A stretch of 64,000 bases of DNA from Sitta carolinensis (Eukaryota; Chordata; Aves; Passeriformes; Sittidae). Location of the stretch: contig JAVUNC010000004.1 of the NCBI GenBank assembly GCA_032173965.1, positions 21,429,001 through 21,493,000 of the forward strand, in the 5' to 3' direction. A program made the position numbers and the translations under genes. The notes beneath the pieces were generated by a model that was not told where the DNA came from, ran no database searches, and was given only the letters and a program-made list of their open reading frames with translations. Below are positions 24,114 to 40,949 of this stretch, one piece after another. How positions within the stretch are numbered: position 1 is the stretch's first letter; each line of letters begins with the position of its first letter.

Positions 24114-24218
24114 AAACACCCAATTTTACTGTCTGTTAATCTGAAAATATGAGAAGTTACAAACAGCTACTCCACCCCTCCCCTGCCTTCATTCTAAAGA
24201 TAACAGTATAAATAAAAT

Positions 24219-24254
24219 TAAAAAAAAAAAAAAAGAAAAAAAAAAAAAGAAAAA
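24219..24254. repeat. A-rich tract
   Basis: Poly-A with two G interruptions, about 36 bp. Confidence 0.85.
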
Positions 24255-26949
24255 CTTAAAATATTATTATTATAAATTAAAACTCATCAAAGAACCACAG
24301 GAATCTACCTTTCAAGTATGTCATCTAGTTCAAAGCAATTTTCATGAAAAAGAAATCAGTGGGTAAAATTATAAGATTATCATTTTAGAGGTAAGCTATG
24401 CATAGTCCCTAATGGACTGCTTTTTACTTTTGAATAACTTTTATTCAAAAGCTTAAGTTTTATCATACATAAAATTTAAATGTGCCGATTAGATAATACA
24501 TTAGAACAGTCAGCTTGTGCAGTCATTGAAGAGACATTTCATTCAACCAGCTACAAAGTATAAGGATTTTAGAACCAGTTTAACATTCTAAAGTATAATC
24601 TGAAGCAAAATACAGTTAAAATTTATTTATCCTATCTTTTAAAGCCTGTTTTGCTTATTAAAAGTGTTAAATGTTCATAGTTTTAACCTCACAATTCTAA
24701 ACAAACATATACCTGTGTGTAAAGAACGTCTCATATGAATCTGAAGTTTTCCTTCATAAAAATTATTTTAGAAGTAATATTTGGGGGAAAGAACCCATTT
24801 TTACCATAAAGAATCCTATTTTTCATGTACCAATTGTTATTAGAAACACTGACAATATAATTCCACAGAAAATTCAAATATATTTTTAAAAATTAGGTAT
24901 CACAATGATTTACATAAAGCATTAGAAAGGTATTTTGTAAAATGATTATGTTCTTTTTTTGTTCCTGAGCACTAATAAAACTTTAGTCTCCTAACTGAAA
25001 CTATTCCTATTTGTTTTGTAGTGAATTTTATGAAATAATTCACTAGAGAAGTTACATTCAGCTTACATTATAATAGTTAAGCTTATATTTTATACTAACA
25101 ACTCTTATTTAAACAGTGTTATGACCATAACATTTTATACAGAAATCAGATATATGAAGGTTGAATAAATGTGTTTACATGAGATTTCATTGACAGAAAC
25201 AAATATCTTTATTTTTTTATCTCTTTAGTTCTTGACTTTTTTTTTCTGTTTCAGAGAAAAATATCAAGTCTTAATCTCACTTCTCTTTGAAAGCTGTGAC
25301 AAATTTGTAATGGAGCTCTGTGTCTCTGTACTTGCTTTGAAGAACTCCAAAAATTCTTTCTTCTGGGAATCTCTATTTAAGAGTATTATCAAGAGAAAAT
25401 GCTTTTTTCTTTTACATGACACATTCTTTGTTACTGTATTTTTCCCATGGTTACTCATCTTTGTCAGCTAAGTCTAATTCTTGCACTGGCAATATAACTA
25501 TCATTGTAGAACAGGGACATGTGGAAGTCTGTAAAATGTACAGTCCACTGACAGGGTGCCTCACCAAAACATTAAGCTAGATCTGAAGGAGCTCATGTAT
25601 CTGTACTGACAGTGCAATCCTTTCTTACAGAAACTAGCACAGTTCCCAGAAGCAACACATGCTGCATCCTAATTAACCCTGTTTCCTGGGTAATTAGACA
25701 CGGGGTAGCGCTTAGTGCTGGGTAGATGCTGCTGTAAAGTTTCTGCTTTTGGAATTAGCCTGCATCCTCTGCATAGTTATAAGTTGCCTTGCACAAACAC
25801 ATCCTTAAACTTAATTTTTCCACATAAATGTATACACTTTCCTAAACACTTGAACACACATCTGTATCAAAAAAGCCAGCATTTGTTTTCTGGCATGAGG
25901 CCAGTAGATGGTGGCTCAGTCTGTGCCATTGTGCACTGCTACCCTCCAGAACAGGGTGAATTTCTCTGAACTGCTCATGAAGAATGATTCTCCTGACCAT
26001 ACTAACGCCTGAGCCATGCTCCAAACAATTCCTGTGAATGTGCCACTTGGTTAAAATGAAAAACCATCTAAATACGTAGAAGCAATTAATCTCCCATGAC
26101 AAGCACTATTTAATTTAAAAATACAGATAAATTTAATTTCAAACACAGAAGTGAATATTTCAAAATCTTTCTTTTTAGCTAAAACTACTTTTTGTGGTGG
26201 TTTGATTCCCAACTTCACAACCACACAATACCACTACTGTTATCCATCATATCAAAAAATGAAGTCCAGGGTTGTATGAAATAATTATACTGGTAGAGAA
26301 CAGAATTCAGGTCTTCTTGAGACCTATATCCATGTTCTAATCAGTATGCAGTTCTGCAATGAAACTGCGTATCAAAAAGTAACTACAGTAAATTAATACT
26401 TTTCCATTCCACGGATACCTACCTGTTTTAGCAACTACACCTTCAAGAACAGCTCCTCCCTTAAGTGATATAGATAAAAAAGATGAAATTGTGCTTTATG
26501 GCTGTAACAATATATGTAAAATCCAGTGGAAAACTAATAATTACATTCCTCTGCCAATAGTACAAAGGAGAATTTACATAAGTTTGCCAATATATCAATC
26601 ATATTTAAAATTTTTATGTGTTAGAAATTTTATCCTGGTATAAACAGAACTCCTTGTTGTACTCACAGAGATCCACAGTACAGATGCATGTTTAGTAGAC
26701 TGCATTTAATATACTCCAAATTTGCTTTAGCTCAGGAATATAGCACAAAAAACTGGGCATACACAGCCTAAGCAGGACATACACTTTTACAGTAAAATTT
26801 CATTAATGAATACACGAAACTAGTGGAAATTTGCATGAGAACATATACTACTGAATTTTTCCCAAGTTCTAGAGCAAGATTCATATTGTTTATCAGATTA
26901 AGTTTCTTACAATGTCAAAAGAATCTTTCTCCATGCAATCTATATTTTT

Positions 26950-27055
26950 AGGCTTTTTTCTGGTGGGAATTTTAGGTGGTTTTGCTTGGTGGTTTTAGGG
27001 GATTTGGATTTGTTTGTTTGGGGGCTTTTGTTTGTTTATTTGGTTTGGTTTTGGG
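26950..27055. repeat. G/T-rich low-complexity stretch
   Basis: Nearly free of C on the plus strand, with TTTG, GGTTT and GGGG runs. It is GA/CA-rich on the transcribed CSMD1 strand. No specific repeat family was recognised. Confidence 0.6.
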
Positions 27056-29880
27056 TTTTATTGCTGTTACTGTTTTGTCTGAGAAAGAAGTTGCAGAGGG
27101 TCTGGTATTCTCTTTGATGGAATGGAGAAAACAATAAAAATCTACACACGCAAACCTTTAAAAGAAAGTGCCTTTCAGAGCAAAAATGTAGACAACTTGT
27201 CATGGAATCACAGACTATCAGTTGCATAGAAATCTCATTTGGAAGTTATGGGAACTCCAGAATTAACTCTCCAGAAAGAACCAATATTTTTACTATAATA
27301 TTGAATGCTTATTTTATTTCTAGATCAAAGTGATAAAGAGTGAAATATTGTACAGATAAAAATTATTTAAAGGAAAAAAACCAGTAAAATAAACAATGAA
27401 ATACCATTTTTTAATTTGTTCAAAAGAAAAACCAAAAAGTGTTTATTTTTCACTGAAGTTTAGAGAAAATCATTGCTATTGAACTCAAATATGGACTAGA
27501 TTAGTTGAAAGAGAACATTGAAAGTAACAGTTCAAATTATTTCAGTTTTAATCTCAGAATGTTTCATCAGAAAAATGTGATGCATGTTGCAAAATTCTCG
27601 CATTTTTGAAGGTTTCGTAGATTGATGAACACAATTATTTTCAAATATTCTTCTCATTATATGGATTACTCAATTCTTTCCCTAAGTTTAATTTTTAACA
27701 AGCATTCACAAGAGCTGTCTCCTTTTTTTAGTGAAGTTGAGAATATTAACATAAAACAAAATCAAATATAACTGCTTAAAATTAAATCTTTGGTTTAATG
27801 GGTAATTGTGCCAAATTTGCTTATTGAAATTCAGTATTAGAAATTAAAAGGAACTTTGTTTCATGAATATATATATGCTGGCCCAAAGCTACCCAAAAGC
27901 AATTCTAACTGAACTATTTTTGCAAGTCAATAGGGAGGACAGAAAATGTTAAGTCTCCAAGCAGACCAGAAATATGGAATGTTCAAGGAATGTATTGCAG
28001 TCCCAAAGTATCAAATTTTCTGTGATGCAGGGCTTTCACTCCAATACCAGTAGTATCTGTTTAGAGAGCTCAGTGATGAATGAAATACAAAACAGTCACC
28101 AAATACATAATTTAAGCATGTGCTTTGTGAAAAAAATTCTTGCATCATACATGAAGACCTATCAAATGAATGCACAAGAGAATACAATCCCTCAAGTTAA
28201 AAAGTAGCCACAATTAAGTCTGCAGTGCCACTTAAGATCAGCTATCAGTCTTTAAATATATACACAAGTGTGCTGTTGCTAAGAAGGGCTGCAGCAAGGA
28301 GCACTTTCGAAAAGAATTTGAGTTGGCTGGCAGACAGAACTGAAGGCAGTATTTTCCCCAATTGCCTTTCACCCTGGGGACTCAATTGTAAATCACAGTG
28401 AGGGTAGATGGAGATTGCTTTCTCTCAATGACACCTGTCAAGAGTTGCATGGGAAATGAATTCTGTCAGTCTTGGTTTAGTCTTCTGAGAAAAGCTGGAG
28501 AGCACTCCAAGTCTGCTGTGATAACTTTGGAACCTCACACTGAGTAGATTCAAACCCTTGAGGACAAAGAAGTTAAAAGACCATGTCAGAGTCCTTTAGG
28601 GCAGCTTTCTGTTAAAAAGTTGAATGATCATCAAAAGCACATCATTCACATTATTTTGGTTTTTGTTCTCACTCTCTCTTTTTTTTTTCTTGACAGAAAC
28701 AATCTTAAGCTTCTTTTAGAAACTTTCATATCTGATCAACAGTATTTTTAAACATTTTTTATGTGAAAAGTATTGCATTAATATTGGTGTCTAGAATATG
28801 TTTAGGGACTGACACTCTAGAGTGAATAAAGCGTAGAGAATACACTGTGTTTTTATGACAAGTTTTTAAAAATATTGCCTATAAAAATAAAGAAAGCTCT
28901 GCTTGTGAAAACATGATGACAAAATTGCCAGTAAATGGAATTTTAGTAAAGGTCAATGCAAAGTCAACAATAAACAAGAATTAAAACTTCTCAGATTTTG
29001 CCAGGTATTAGAATAGCAAATTGACCAGAAAGATAAAGTATTTGGCTGCTATTTTTCTCTTGTGTTCTCTGTATGTAAAATTCATTTTTGGGCATCTATG
29101 TACAAGTAGTACTAACACAATAGCTTTTGTCAGACTAGTACAAACTCCGAGATCATGATTTAAAGTATTTTTCTTCAGATTTTTTTTAATCTGAGCATTG
29201 TTTTTCACCTGGATGAGGAACTCCTTGGTTGCCTCAAAAGATGTTTCTACTACCTTTTGAAGTGTCTTTGCCTGATCTCCCAGCTGGTTTCACTCCAGAG
29301 AGGGGCATCTCTGCCAGATCAGGTAAATATCTCAGACACTGTATGGCATCTCCCATTGCACCTCACCTCCTTATTTAGGAAACTTACTCAAGTTCAAGTT
29401 AATCCTTCTGAAGAATATTAACATGCTGTCAATATGAACAGATATATGACAGTTATATCTGACATTTAAGTATAAATAAGTCACAACAAAGGCCTCTGAC
29501 TTTGGAAAAAGCAAAGGCATTTCTCAGCTTATAAGAATCCTTAACTCCACCATAGATGGAAAATTGCTTAAATTCAGAGCTGCTTTATCTTTGGATGAGA
29601 AGAATTGGTTACCAGTCTCAATCTCTCCCAACTTTCTATCATCTGCCATCAGAAATGTTATTTTTCTTGTCAGTGAAGGAGTGGAACATATTACCACTGG
29701 TTCAAATGACATAGCCACTAAAGAGAACATAAAATTAACAATTCTTTGTAGATACCAGATTCCTGATAAAACATAAAAGCCTAATTAAACTTTTCAAATA
29801 TCTATGACAAATGAGATAAAGAAAGATAAACCTATCAAGTTAGAAATTCAGTACAAATCCAGTATAAATAGATAAAGCGC

Positions 29881-30346
29881 TGTCGGCTTCAGTGAACCTT
29901 GCGAGCGACCCGCAGGTGCAGAATTCAACGGGCGCTTTTAAGGTGGCCGATGATAAAGGCAAAAAGGACAGGTCTCAATATAGAAATCCAAGAGCACTGT
30001 ACTGGCCACATGGAAATCCAGGGAAAAAGACAAAGTGAAGGGGAGAACATGGGATTTTATATGGGAATGCGGGGGTTGAGGGTCAAGGGCCAATGGGGGC
30101 AGGTAAAACTGGTGCAGAGGAGGGGCAGCCAGCTGGCTGACCAAAGGGTTAGCAGGGGCAGGACAAGGGGTGGGATACTGCGGCAAACTGGGACCAACTG
30201 GGCTCAGGGAAGGGGAGAACATTCCAGGGGAAGGTACATATAAGACAATGGGGGTTGAACTAAGGTGAGCAGGGATGAACCAAGCCACTTCGAGTGGCAC
30301 CAACTACAACAACCAATAAAGTTCAACAAATGAACTCGTGCTTACA
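29881..30346. mobile_element. GC-rich LTR-like block
   Basis: A 466-bp GC-rich island in AT-rich intron with TGTCGGCTTC at one end and CTTACA at the other, i.e. TG...CA. In plus orientation there is a TATAAG box (30239-30244) and an AATAAA (30315-30320) in LTR order. In the opposite orientation a CATATAAAA box also occurs. Orientation is therefore left open, and I found no target-site duplication. Purine-rich frames here are compositional. Confidence 0.5.
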
Positions 30347-31829
30347 GAGACCTTAGGGCAGATGGCCCTTTCCCCCTAGGTCTCAGAGGGGGATTTCTCC
30401 TGGACTGAATTTTCCCTTCCAGGGCTGAACTACCTGTTCCTTCTGGTCCTCTACAAATAGACATCTGAATTCTTTTTTACTAACAAACAGCCTAGACTTA
30501 CTGATACAGGCTGAAGAACATGAGCCAACTCCAACCACTGCAACTTTGCCAAATGGATCTTCCAATCAAACTGTTTCTGGTCTTAAGACACATATTTCTA
30601 ACAGGAGAAAAGTTCCTAAATCTCATTTATAAAAAGGAATTCTGAAGGAAACAGTAGCAAAGGATAATCCTGGTACAGATTATGAATATGAGTCTGCCTT
30701 AATACAGGTGTTGTTTAATACAGCAGTTCTTGCTTCAAGCATAATATATGGAAAAATGACCTGTAGTGCAATCAGGAGTGCAGAGCCCTGATGATACCAT
30801 CTGATTCAGTTCTCATTTTGGTGGTTAGGAGTTATTATGAAAAGTAGAAAGCATGGAGATTAGCTTTCTGTACTTCCAAAGAGTAAATGGAAAGTGGTTC
30901 TAAACTGCTAATGGAAAAAAAGAAAATCCAGTGAACATACTTGGTTCTGGATTTGATATAGTCATAACTACTGGAGTAGCACATCCAGGTTGCACCAAGC
31001 TCTACTCAGGCAGGTTTGCAGCAAAGAACAGAGATCTATGTATTGCAATTTTTCTGATGCCATTTGGTTCCAGTTGAAAGGCAAGTAAACCAACTACTTC
31101 AGCTGTTCTTTATCAAATAAACAAAAGTAAAGATAGAGTCCATGTGGAGAATTACAAATGATGAATTTAAAGTCATACTTCAGAGACCTTCATATTCCAG
31201 AAAAGAAATCTTTAGAAACTACTAAATACATAAAAAAGATTAAATATAATTTTTTTAACAGATACTAATGTTTAAATAATTCAAATAATTTGGGGTTTCT
31301 ATCTCACAAAGTACCTGAACATCATGTTTTTTTACTTGTGACAGAAACAGTGGGAACACAGTTTTCCCAAGGCCTGGGTATTTTAAGAATTATATTACCT
31401 CAGAACACAGGTCAAATAAAATACTAATATATATATAGATTTTCAGAGATAAAAGGATTTACTTGCTGAGCCAAAACAGTTAACCAGAACAGAGAAAAGT
31501 ATTCTGGAGCAGGGGAAATATCATGTCAAAGTACTTGCAGTGCATTTAGGATATGTGAACATATTAAAATCCTTTTATTTCATAGAAGTTTTTATCATAC
31601 AGCTCTTAAATAGCAATATGATCTTTTGTGTGAATTAATTTTTTCTTGGCTAAACCCCCCCATTTAATTTCCTTACTAAATTTCCTGTCACTGATTACTT
31701 AGTTAACCTGCTGTTGACATAACAGAAAGAAGCAATGTATCATTGCAAAAGAGTGCCTAAGAACTGCCCCAGCTTTATTTTCAAAAAATATCAAGGTTTC
31801 CTATGAATACATAACAGCTCAATTTCAAC

Positions 31830-31893
31830 ATAAATAAAATAGAATAAAATAAAATAAAATACAATAAAATAAAATAAAATAAAATAATACAAT
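31830..31893. repeat. (AAAAT)n microsatellite
   Basis: About twelve AAAAT/AAATA pentamers with few interruptions. Confidence 0.9.
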
Positions 31894-32309
31894 AGCTTCA
31901 AACAGCAGTCTTTAATTTGTAACACTTTCTGTGCAGTCTCATCCAAATTAAGCCAAGTTCATTATTGACTCAGGTGAACTCAACCAAGGTTTGAAAGAAA
32001 GGTCAAATGTAAAACCTCTGTTGAATTAAATGATGCAGGTTTGCCAGGAATCAATCCTTTCCCAGCAGGATATTTAAATAGCTGGAAGATTTATTTTCAT
32101 TGTAAACAAATTCATAATTCATTGCTAACAATGAACTTTAAAACAAATGTTTTCCATCCACTAGATAAAAGTTTTAGAAGTAAAGGCTTATGTCAGAAAA
32201 AAGTGCTCTTACTTGCTTTAGGTAAGTTCTAATCAATTCATTAAGACCACATTTTACATAGGGCTATAGTTGGGGTCTAAATATAGTCTTTAGTCATAAA
32301 CTGTATATA

Positions 32310-32640
32310 AGAATACATGTACTTGGAAGTGACAACTAAACAGTTTGTCAGGGCTTTGTCCAATTAGGTTTTGAATAGCTATAAGAATGGAAAATCCACA
32401 ATATCTCTGGGAAATTTATTCAGGTGTTTTACCACCCTCACATTTAAAAAACTTTTTCTTATGTTTGATTTTGTACCCTTTGCATCATGTACCTATAGCG
32501 AGCACCACTGAGAAGTCTGGCCCTCTTTTTTAACACTGTCCCTTAGATAAGTATAAACGATAAGAAACATTTCCCTGAGCCTTCTCTCCCCCTAAGCTGA
32601 ACAACCCCAACTCTCAGTCTCTCTTCAAATCAGAGGCGAG
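32310..32640 (-). mobile_element. CR1 LINE fragment (3' region)
   Basis: Reverse-complement CR1 sequence. It has TTTACCACCCTCACA, then AAAAAACTTTTTCTTATGTTTG, and then CCTGAGCCTTCTCTCCCCC with AAGCTGAACAACCCCAACTC and TCAGTCTCTCTTC. This is the segment between the end of ORF2 and the 3' UTR. It breaks off just before the CA repeat. Confidence 0.85.
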
Positions 32641-32699
32641 CCATGATAAAGTGTGTTTCTCTGAAGAATATTTAGGAAGAATACACCAGAAAGAGGAGG

Positions 32700-32812
32700 A
32701 CACACACACACAGACACAGACACAGACACACAGACACAGACACAGACACAGACACAGACACACACACACACACAGACACACACAGACACACACACACAGA
32801 CACACACACACA

Positions 32813-32865
<53 letters not shown>

Positions 32866-32872
32866 AGACACA

Positions 32873-32915
<43 letters not shown>

Positions 32916-33036
32916 ACACACACAGACACACACACACACACCTACACAGACACACAGAAACACACAGACACACAGACACACGTACACACCTACACAGACA
33001 CACACAGACATACAGACACAAGCACACAAACACACA
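32700..33036. repeat. 337-bp (CA)n / (CACAGA)n microsatellite
   Basis: CA dinucleotides interrupted throughout by CAGACA hexamers and, at the right end, CCTACA and CATACA. Frames of alternating Val/Cys or Thr/His on the two strands are artefacts of this repeat, not proteins. Confidence 0.95.
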
Positions 33037-33180
33037 AGAGTGAGAAGCAGAAAAGGGAACACTGAGTTTAGAGGAGAAGGCAGTGCATGAGGGAGTAGAT
33101 ACATTCGGCAGCCTGTGGAGAAAACACGCCAGAGAATTAAGGAACAGCAGAGAGAAACTGCTACATACTAACTGTAAGAT
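33037..33180 (+). mobile_element. Degenerate retroelement remnant related to the 58.3-kb LTR-like element
   Basis: AGAGTGAGAAGCAGAAAAG then GGAACACTGAG resembles 58290-58325 (AGAGTGAGAAACAGTAGAG then GGAACACTAAG). AAGGAACAGCAGAGAGAAAC with TACATACTAACTGTAA resembles the segment leading to the AAGCTGACCACAAC motif there. The two look like copies of one family at low identity. Confidence 0.4.
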
Positions 33181-36138
33181 CAACTTACCACCCTAACCTA
33201 AAATAAGAAACAATACCAATTATCAAGGCAATTATATTATAACAATTTAAAGTCTCATAAAATTGAAATAAGAATCCCCCACATTTCTAGATCACAGATG
33301 CATGTGCTAGGAAAATGGTAAAGAACTACTCTAACCCATATGCTTAGCTGAAGTGTATGAATATTCTCTTTACAGTACAACTAAACATCTTCTGGTGCAA
33401 AAATACATTTACAACAGCTATTGTTACTTTAGGTAGTATATTCCTCACCAGGAGGAGAGGTGTCTTGGAGAATTTGCAAACTTCAGGACAACTTTTTCAA
33501 ACCCTTTAAATGAGTTAAACTCAGTCACAGAGGTGAGCAGCTACAGTGGTATGATTAGCAGCAAAGTGCCCACAGTTTTAATGGGGTGCACCAAGCAGGT
33601 GACTAAATTAGGTGGATCCTTGCAGTTCTTGATGGAAGAGATACAAGACAGTCACTGAAAAATATAAGTTGCTATAGAGAAAGAAATACTAAGTGAAGAG
33701 AAGAATGAAGAAACACTGAGTGAACGGCACCTGAATGAGCAGAGACAAAACTGTAGATCCTCAGCAAAGAGAGCTCAGGGCCACTCCATTCTGGTAGGAG
33801 TTTACCATTCTTAATGGTAATGGATCTTGGCAGAGTTGCATCTATAATACTTGTTTCAGAAAACCAATAATAATTAAATAAGGTTTCAGACCATAAATTG
33901 GCCTGGATCAAACTCAAATTCATGTGAATAAATTTTAAAAGGACAAAGAAAGTAAACAGGAGAGACAACTGAAATAATGTTGTAGCAACTGTAACCCTCC
34001 TAATTCTTATGTTCTTTTTAACAAATCTTCTCAGTTCTTGCATTATTTTTCCTTGTTTTCCTTTCGATTTGTTTTCCTTTGAATAAATGTAATGGAGTTC
34101 AATGTAAATAGCTGAGTAACTCAGCTTGTAAATGGGGCTGAACCTCAGTAAAGCTGTTCTATCTCTGCCTCTGACAGTCAAATAGAGCAGATTCTGACTG
34201 CATCTACAGTTTAAGTGAAAAAGTATGTTTTTCCAACAAATAAAACCTTACTTAAATGATTCACAGATGAGACAGACGAGTTTGTTCACTTAGGTCTAGC
34301 AGAAGAAAACCGAATAAAAGGAAAAAAAACCTAGGAACCTAAATAGGAATAGTTTGCTAATTCTTGTATCTCTGTTCCAATAATTATATTGCTATGTTAG
34401 TTAACTCACTTGAATAAATTCTGAGGGTAGTGACTGAGGGAATTGCCATCTCTATTGTTTTAATGAGAATGAAAGATCTAATTCCACACACACTGAGCCT
34501 GAAATTGCATCAGCTGTCTGTGAAACATTATGATGAGCTAATCACCAAAGATAATTATTATTCTTAGAAACAATGTAATACAATAAGATGTTTAATAAAC
34601 CAACAGGTGGAGATAATAAAGCCACAATAGCCAAAGTTCTCATTACATGATCTTTAGTCCCAGTGTTATATCCTTAGAATGACTTTGCTGACTGCAATTT
34701 CCTTTTTTCCACAAAAGACAAGATACAAAGAACAAAATGCAAGTACTTACACTGTTTTACCATTTTTCAAGTGAAAGAAAATACGCAAGAAAAACTTAGT
34801 AACCATTGCATCTCTGGAGAAATTTTTGTGTTCTATTTCTCTGCATGTTCCATAACAGACATGGCCATCAGATTCTTTCCAGACATGAAGTTTTTTTTTT
34901 TTAATTTGTTTTTGGTTTGCGTATTTGGAAATTAGCACTGTTATTAACATTGATATATGAACCCAGATAATTCCATCTTTGAATATGACCAGGGAAAAAC
35001 ACCTGTAAATTAGAGCCATTAAAACACATTTCCTTCCAGAGTCTTCACGAAAAGGGCACTGAAGGTTATAGAGTATCTCAAAAAGTTTTTCCCAGGCCTT
35101 TGAGATCTTCCAGTATATATTACATGATTTACCTCATGTCCTGCCTTTCACTTCTCTATCAGGTTGTATCTGTCATTTGATCAGAAGATATTCAGTCTGC
35201 CTCAGCAATTCAAAAGAAAATGTTTCACGATATCATTAAATATCAGTGTCTTAATGGATTCAGCATTGAGAAAGCATGTACTATACCAGTAGAAGTTATT
35301 TTGGGGCATATAACATAAATACGCTAAACTAGTGAACAGATTTTAGGCGTCTGATCAAGACATTGGTAGAACAGACCACAGATGAGATATTAGCTCCATG
35401 TTCTGCAACAATAGCCAAAGATAAAGAAAATAAATAAAAACTGGTCAAAAATGGAAGGAGTAAAAGCTGGTTAACTTCAGAGAGTTTTAATCTTAATTAC
35501 ACTAATTAAGATTAAGAATTCAATCTTAGAATTGTAGATTGTGTTTAAAATGTTTTTTCTTTGTCCTTTACTAATATGTACATTTGATACAGATTTTCTC
35601 AAAACACAAACCTTTGCTTCATTCTCATCTCTCAAACATATCCATCTTACGCATAGCACACCAGGAATCAAACTCAGATGTCTTTACAAAAAAACCCAAG
35701 CAAAATTAAATCTTACTTTATCCCCCCTTTTTTTTTGTGGGGTAAGAAAAATAATGTTTCACACCTCTCAAGTACTGTTAGGAAACAAAAGAATTAATAT
35801 AGTTTTGATACATAAATACTCCATTTCATAACAATCACTTATGGAAACTGTATTAAAAGGCACCTAATTCAGGCCAGACAGGCTACTGTTATTTATTGGT
35901 GTAATATAACTTTTGTGATACAAAGGGTACTTTATATGTCTATAAACTAAATGCTGGTGATTGCAGTCTGAGAACTTTGAGGTAAAATACTGAAAAGTCT
36001 AGGCTTCCCCAATACTCAGCCGTAACAATCTCCAATATATATAGAAATGCAGAAACTTAAATTAAGGTGAGAATAAGTTCCTAAAGAATAGGCTTGTGAA
36101 TTATATCCCAGTATTCTGAGGCAGGGTAAAACTCTTAC

Positions 36139-36312
36139 CTCGGCAGCTGGGTAAAGGGCTACTCCACTGCCCACTGCTTCGACACTGTGCTCGAGAAGCA
36201 CCCTGAAGTAAGTATCCAGTGTTGCAGGTAAAATTTACCACATCGTTTAAATTGAACTCACTGCCATTAGTCATTCCATGAGCTGGATTCCCAGGATGTC
36301 CACATGTGATTG
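36139..36312 (-). CDS. CSMD1: CSMD1 exon, sushi domain 19
   Basis: This 174-bp exon has acceptor TTCTAACAG before CAATCACA and donor GTAAGAGT after TGCCGAG. It encodes I-T-C-G-H-P-G-N-P-A-H-G, then N-F-T-C-N-T-G-Y-L-L-Q-G, and ends G-Q-W-S-S-P-L-P-S-C-R. Two N-glycosylation sequons are present (N-G-S and N-F-T). The C of the previous exon plus CA codes Pro, so the junction reads V-P-I-T-C-G. It is followed by the largest intron in the window (13.4 kb). Confidence 0.92.
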
Positions 36313-39834
<3,522 letters not shown>

Positions 39835-40949
39835 TCAACATTCATTTCAATAAAAAAGATATTTAGAGTCAGCTACTACACTGTGCAGAACTAGTTCTCA
39901 GGTGCAAAACCTACAGATGATATTTCTTCTACTTCTTTGAAGAATAATGAATTAGAGAAATGAGAATTCTAATATGAAATAATAGTATGGGTTTGAGAGT
40001 TAAAGATCTCACACTTCAATGAGGAAAAAGGCAACCTTCCTAAGGTACTTCACATAATAAAAAGCAGTAGGGTATTATTGTTGGTACTGACCAAATTGCA
40101 AAGCAATATAAAGAAGAGCTTACTATAATTTTGACATGAATATGAATTTATTAGCATTTTCCAGATAGAAGGCATGAACAGAAAGGAATGTCTGCCAGCA
40201 CTGTTTCCTCCTTATTTCAGCAGCTGTTAAAACATTACAGAATCCATTATTTCAAGATAATAGCAGTCTTGGCAGTGAGGAAGCCAAGTAATGATTTAAT
40301 TAATTCTGGATTTTTCATTCTGTTTGAAAACAGAGTTGCTGAGCAAAAAACTATTTCTCTTTACTGATTAAGGAGAAGAAAAAAGGTTTGTTTGGGGCTT
40401 TTTTTTTAGTGACAGTGATTAATTACAACTGCAGTAATTTCATCTGAAACTGCACTAAGTCCTCATTTTGAGAGGTGAGGACCGGGACCTGAAGCTCAAG
40501 ACTGCAGTGACAATGTGTTGTGTGTGTGTGATCGCTTCTGTTTCATGCAGGCTGTATCCATCAACAGCAACTCATTTGTAACTTTTCTTTGGTATTCAAT
40601 CTCCATTCTAATAAAGCCCCTTTATTATGCTAGACATTATAGTTCATCCATCCCTAATGGCTCCTCTAAAACACCAGAAGGACAAAATATACACTACTTG
40701 ATTAGGTTTTTCATACATGCAGGATTATTATAAAAATCTTTATTGTGGGATTGCTGATGTGTCTAAGAAGACATTGTGATATTATTCTGCAAATTTGAGG
40801 AAGAAAGTATGAATGCAAGCTCTTCACTCGTTATATAGCTACTTTTCCCCTTACAACAGTGAATATGGCAACAGAGGACATTGAAAGCCTATTTTTTTCC
40901 TTGAAATGTGTCATGGAATAATTTATCTTATTGTTCTCTGTCCAAATTG

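Larger units (their letters stand above)
22754..36138 (-). other. CSMD1: CSMD1 intron between sushi 19 and sushi 20 (largest complete intron)
   Basis: 13.4-kb intron. It contains LTR-like blocks near 22.9-23.5 and 29.9-30.3 kb, a CR1 3'-tail fragment (24.07 kb), an A-rich tract, an (AAAAT)n repeat, a CR1 fragment (32.3-32.6 kb), a 337-bp CA-type repeat, and a retroelement remnant after it. Long stretches (24.3-29.8 and 33.2-36.1 kb) hold no exon I can recognise and only low-complexity patches such as the G/T-rich 26950-27055. Confidence 0.75.

Noticed and set aside
27196..27250. TCATGGAATCACAGACTATCAG as a reverse CR1 tail
   Set aside because: Only a short diverged resemblance, and the sequence to its right does not follow CR1.
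29899..30303. Frames of 114 and 121 codons on opposite strands
   Set aside because: Compositional frames in an LTR-like block. No family motif, and they overlap antiparallel.
32614..33183. Long open frames of Val/Cys on the minus strand and Thr/His on the plus strand
   Set aside because: They are translations of the CA/CAGACA repeat, so any frame stays open. No gene is implied.
33672..34181. 169-codon minus-strand frame in the large intron
   Set aside because: Leu/Phe/Ser-rich without a recognisable domain, and not preceded or followed by plausible exon signals in register with CSMD1. Probably chance, although I cannot run a database search.
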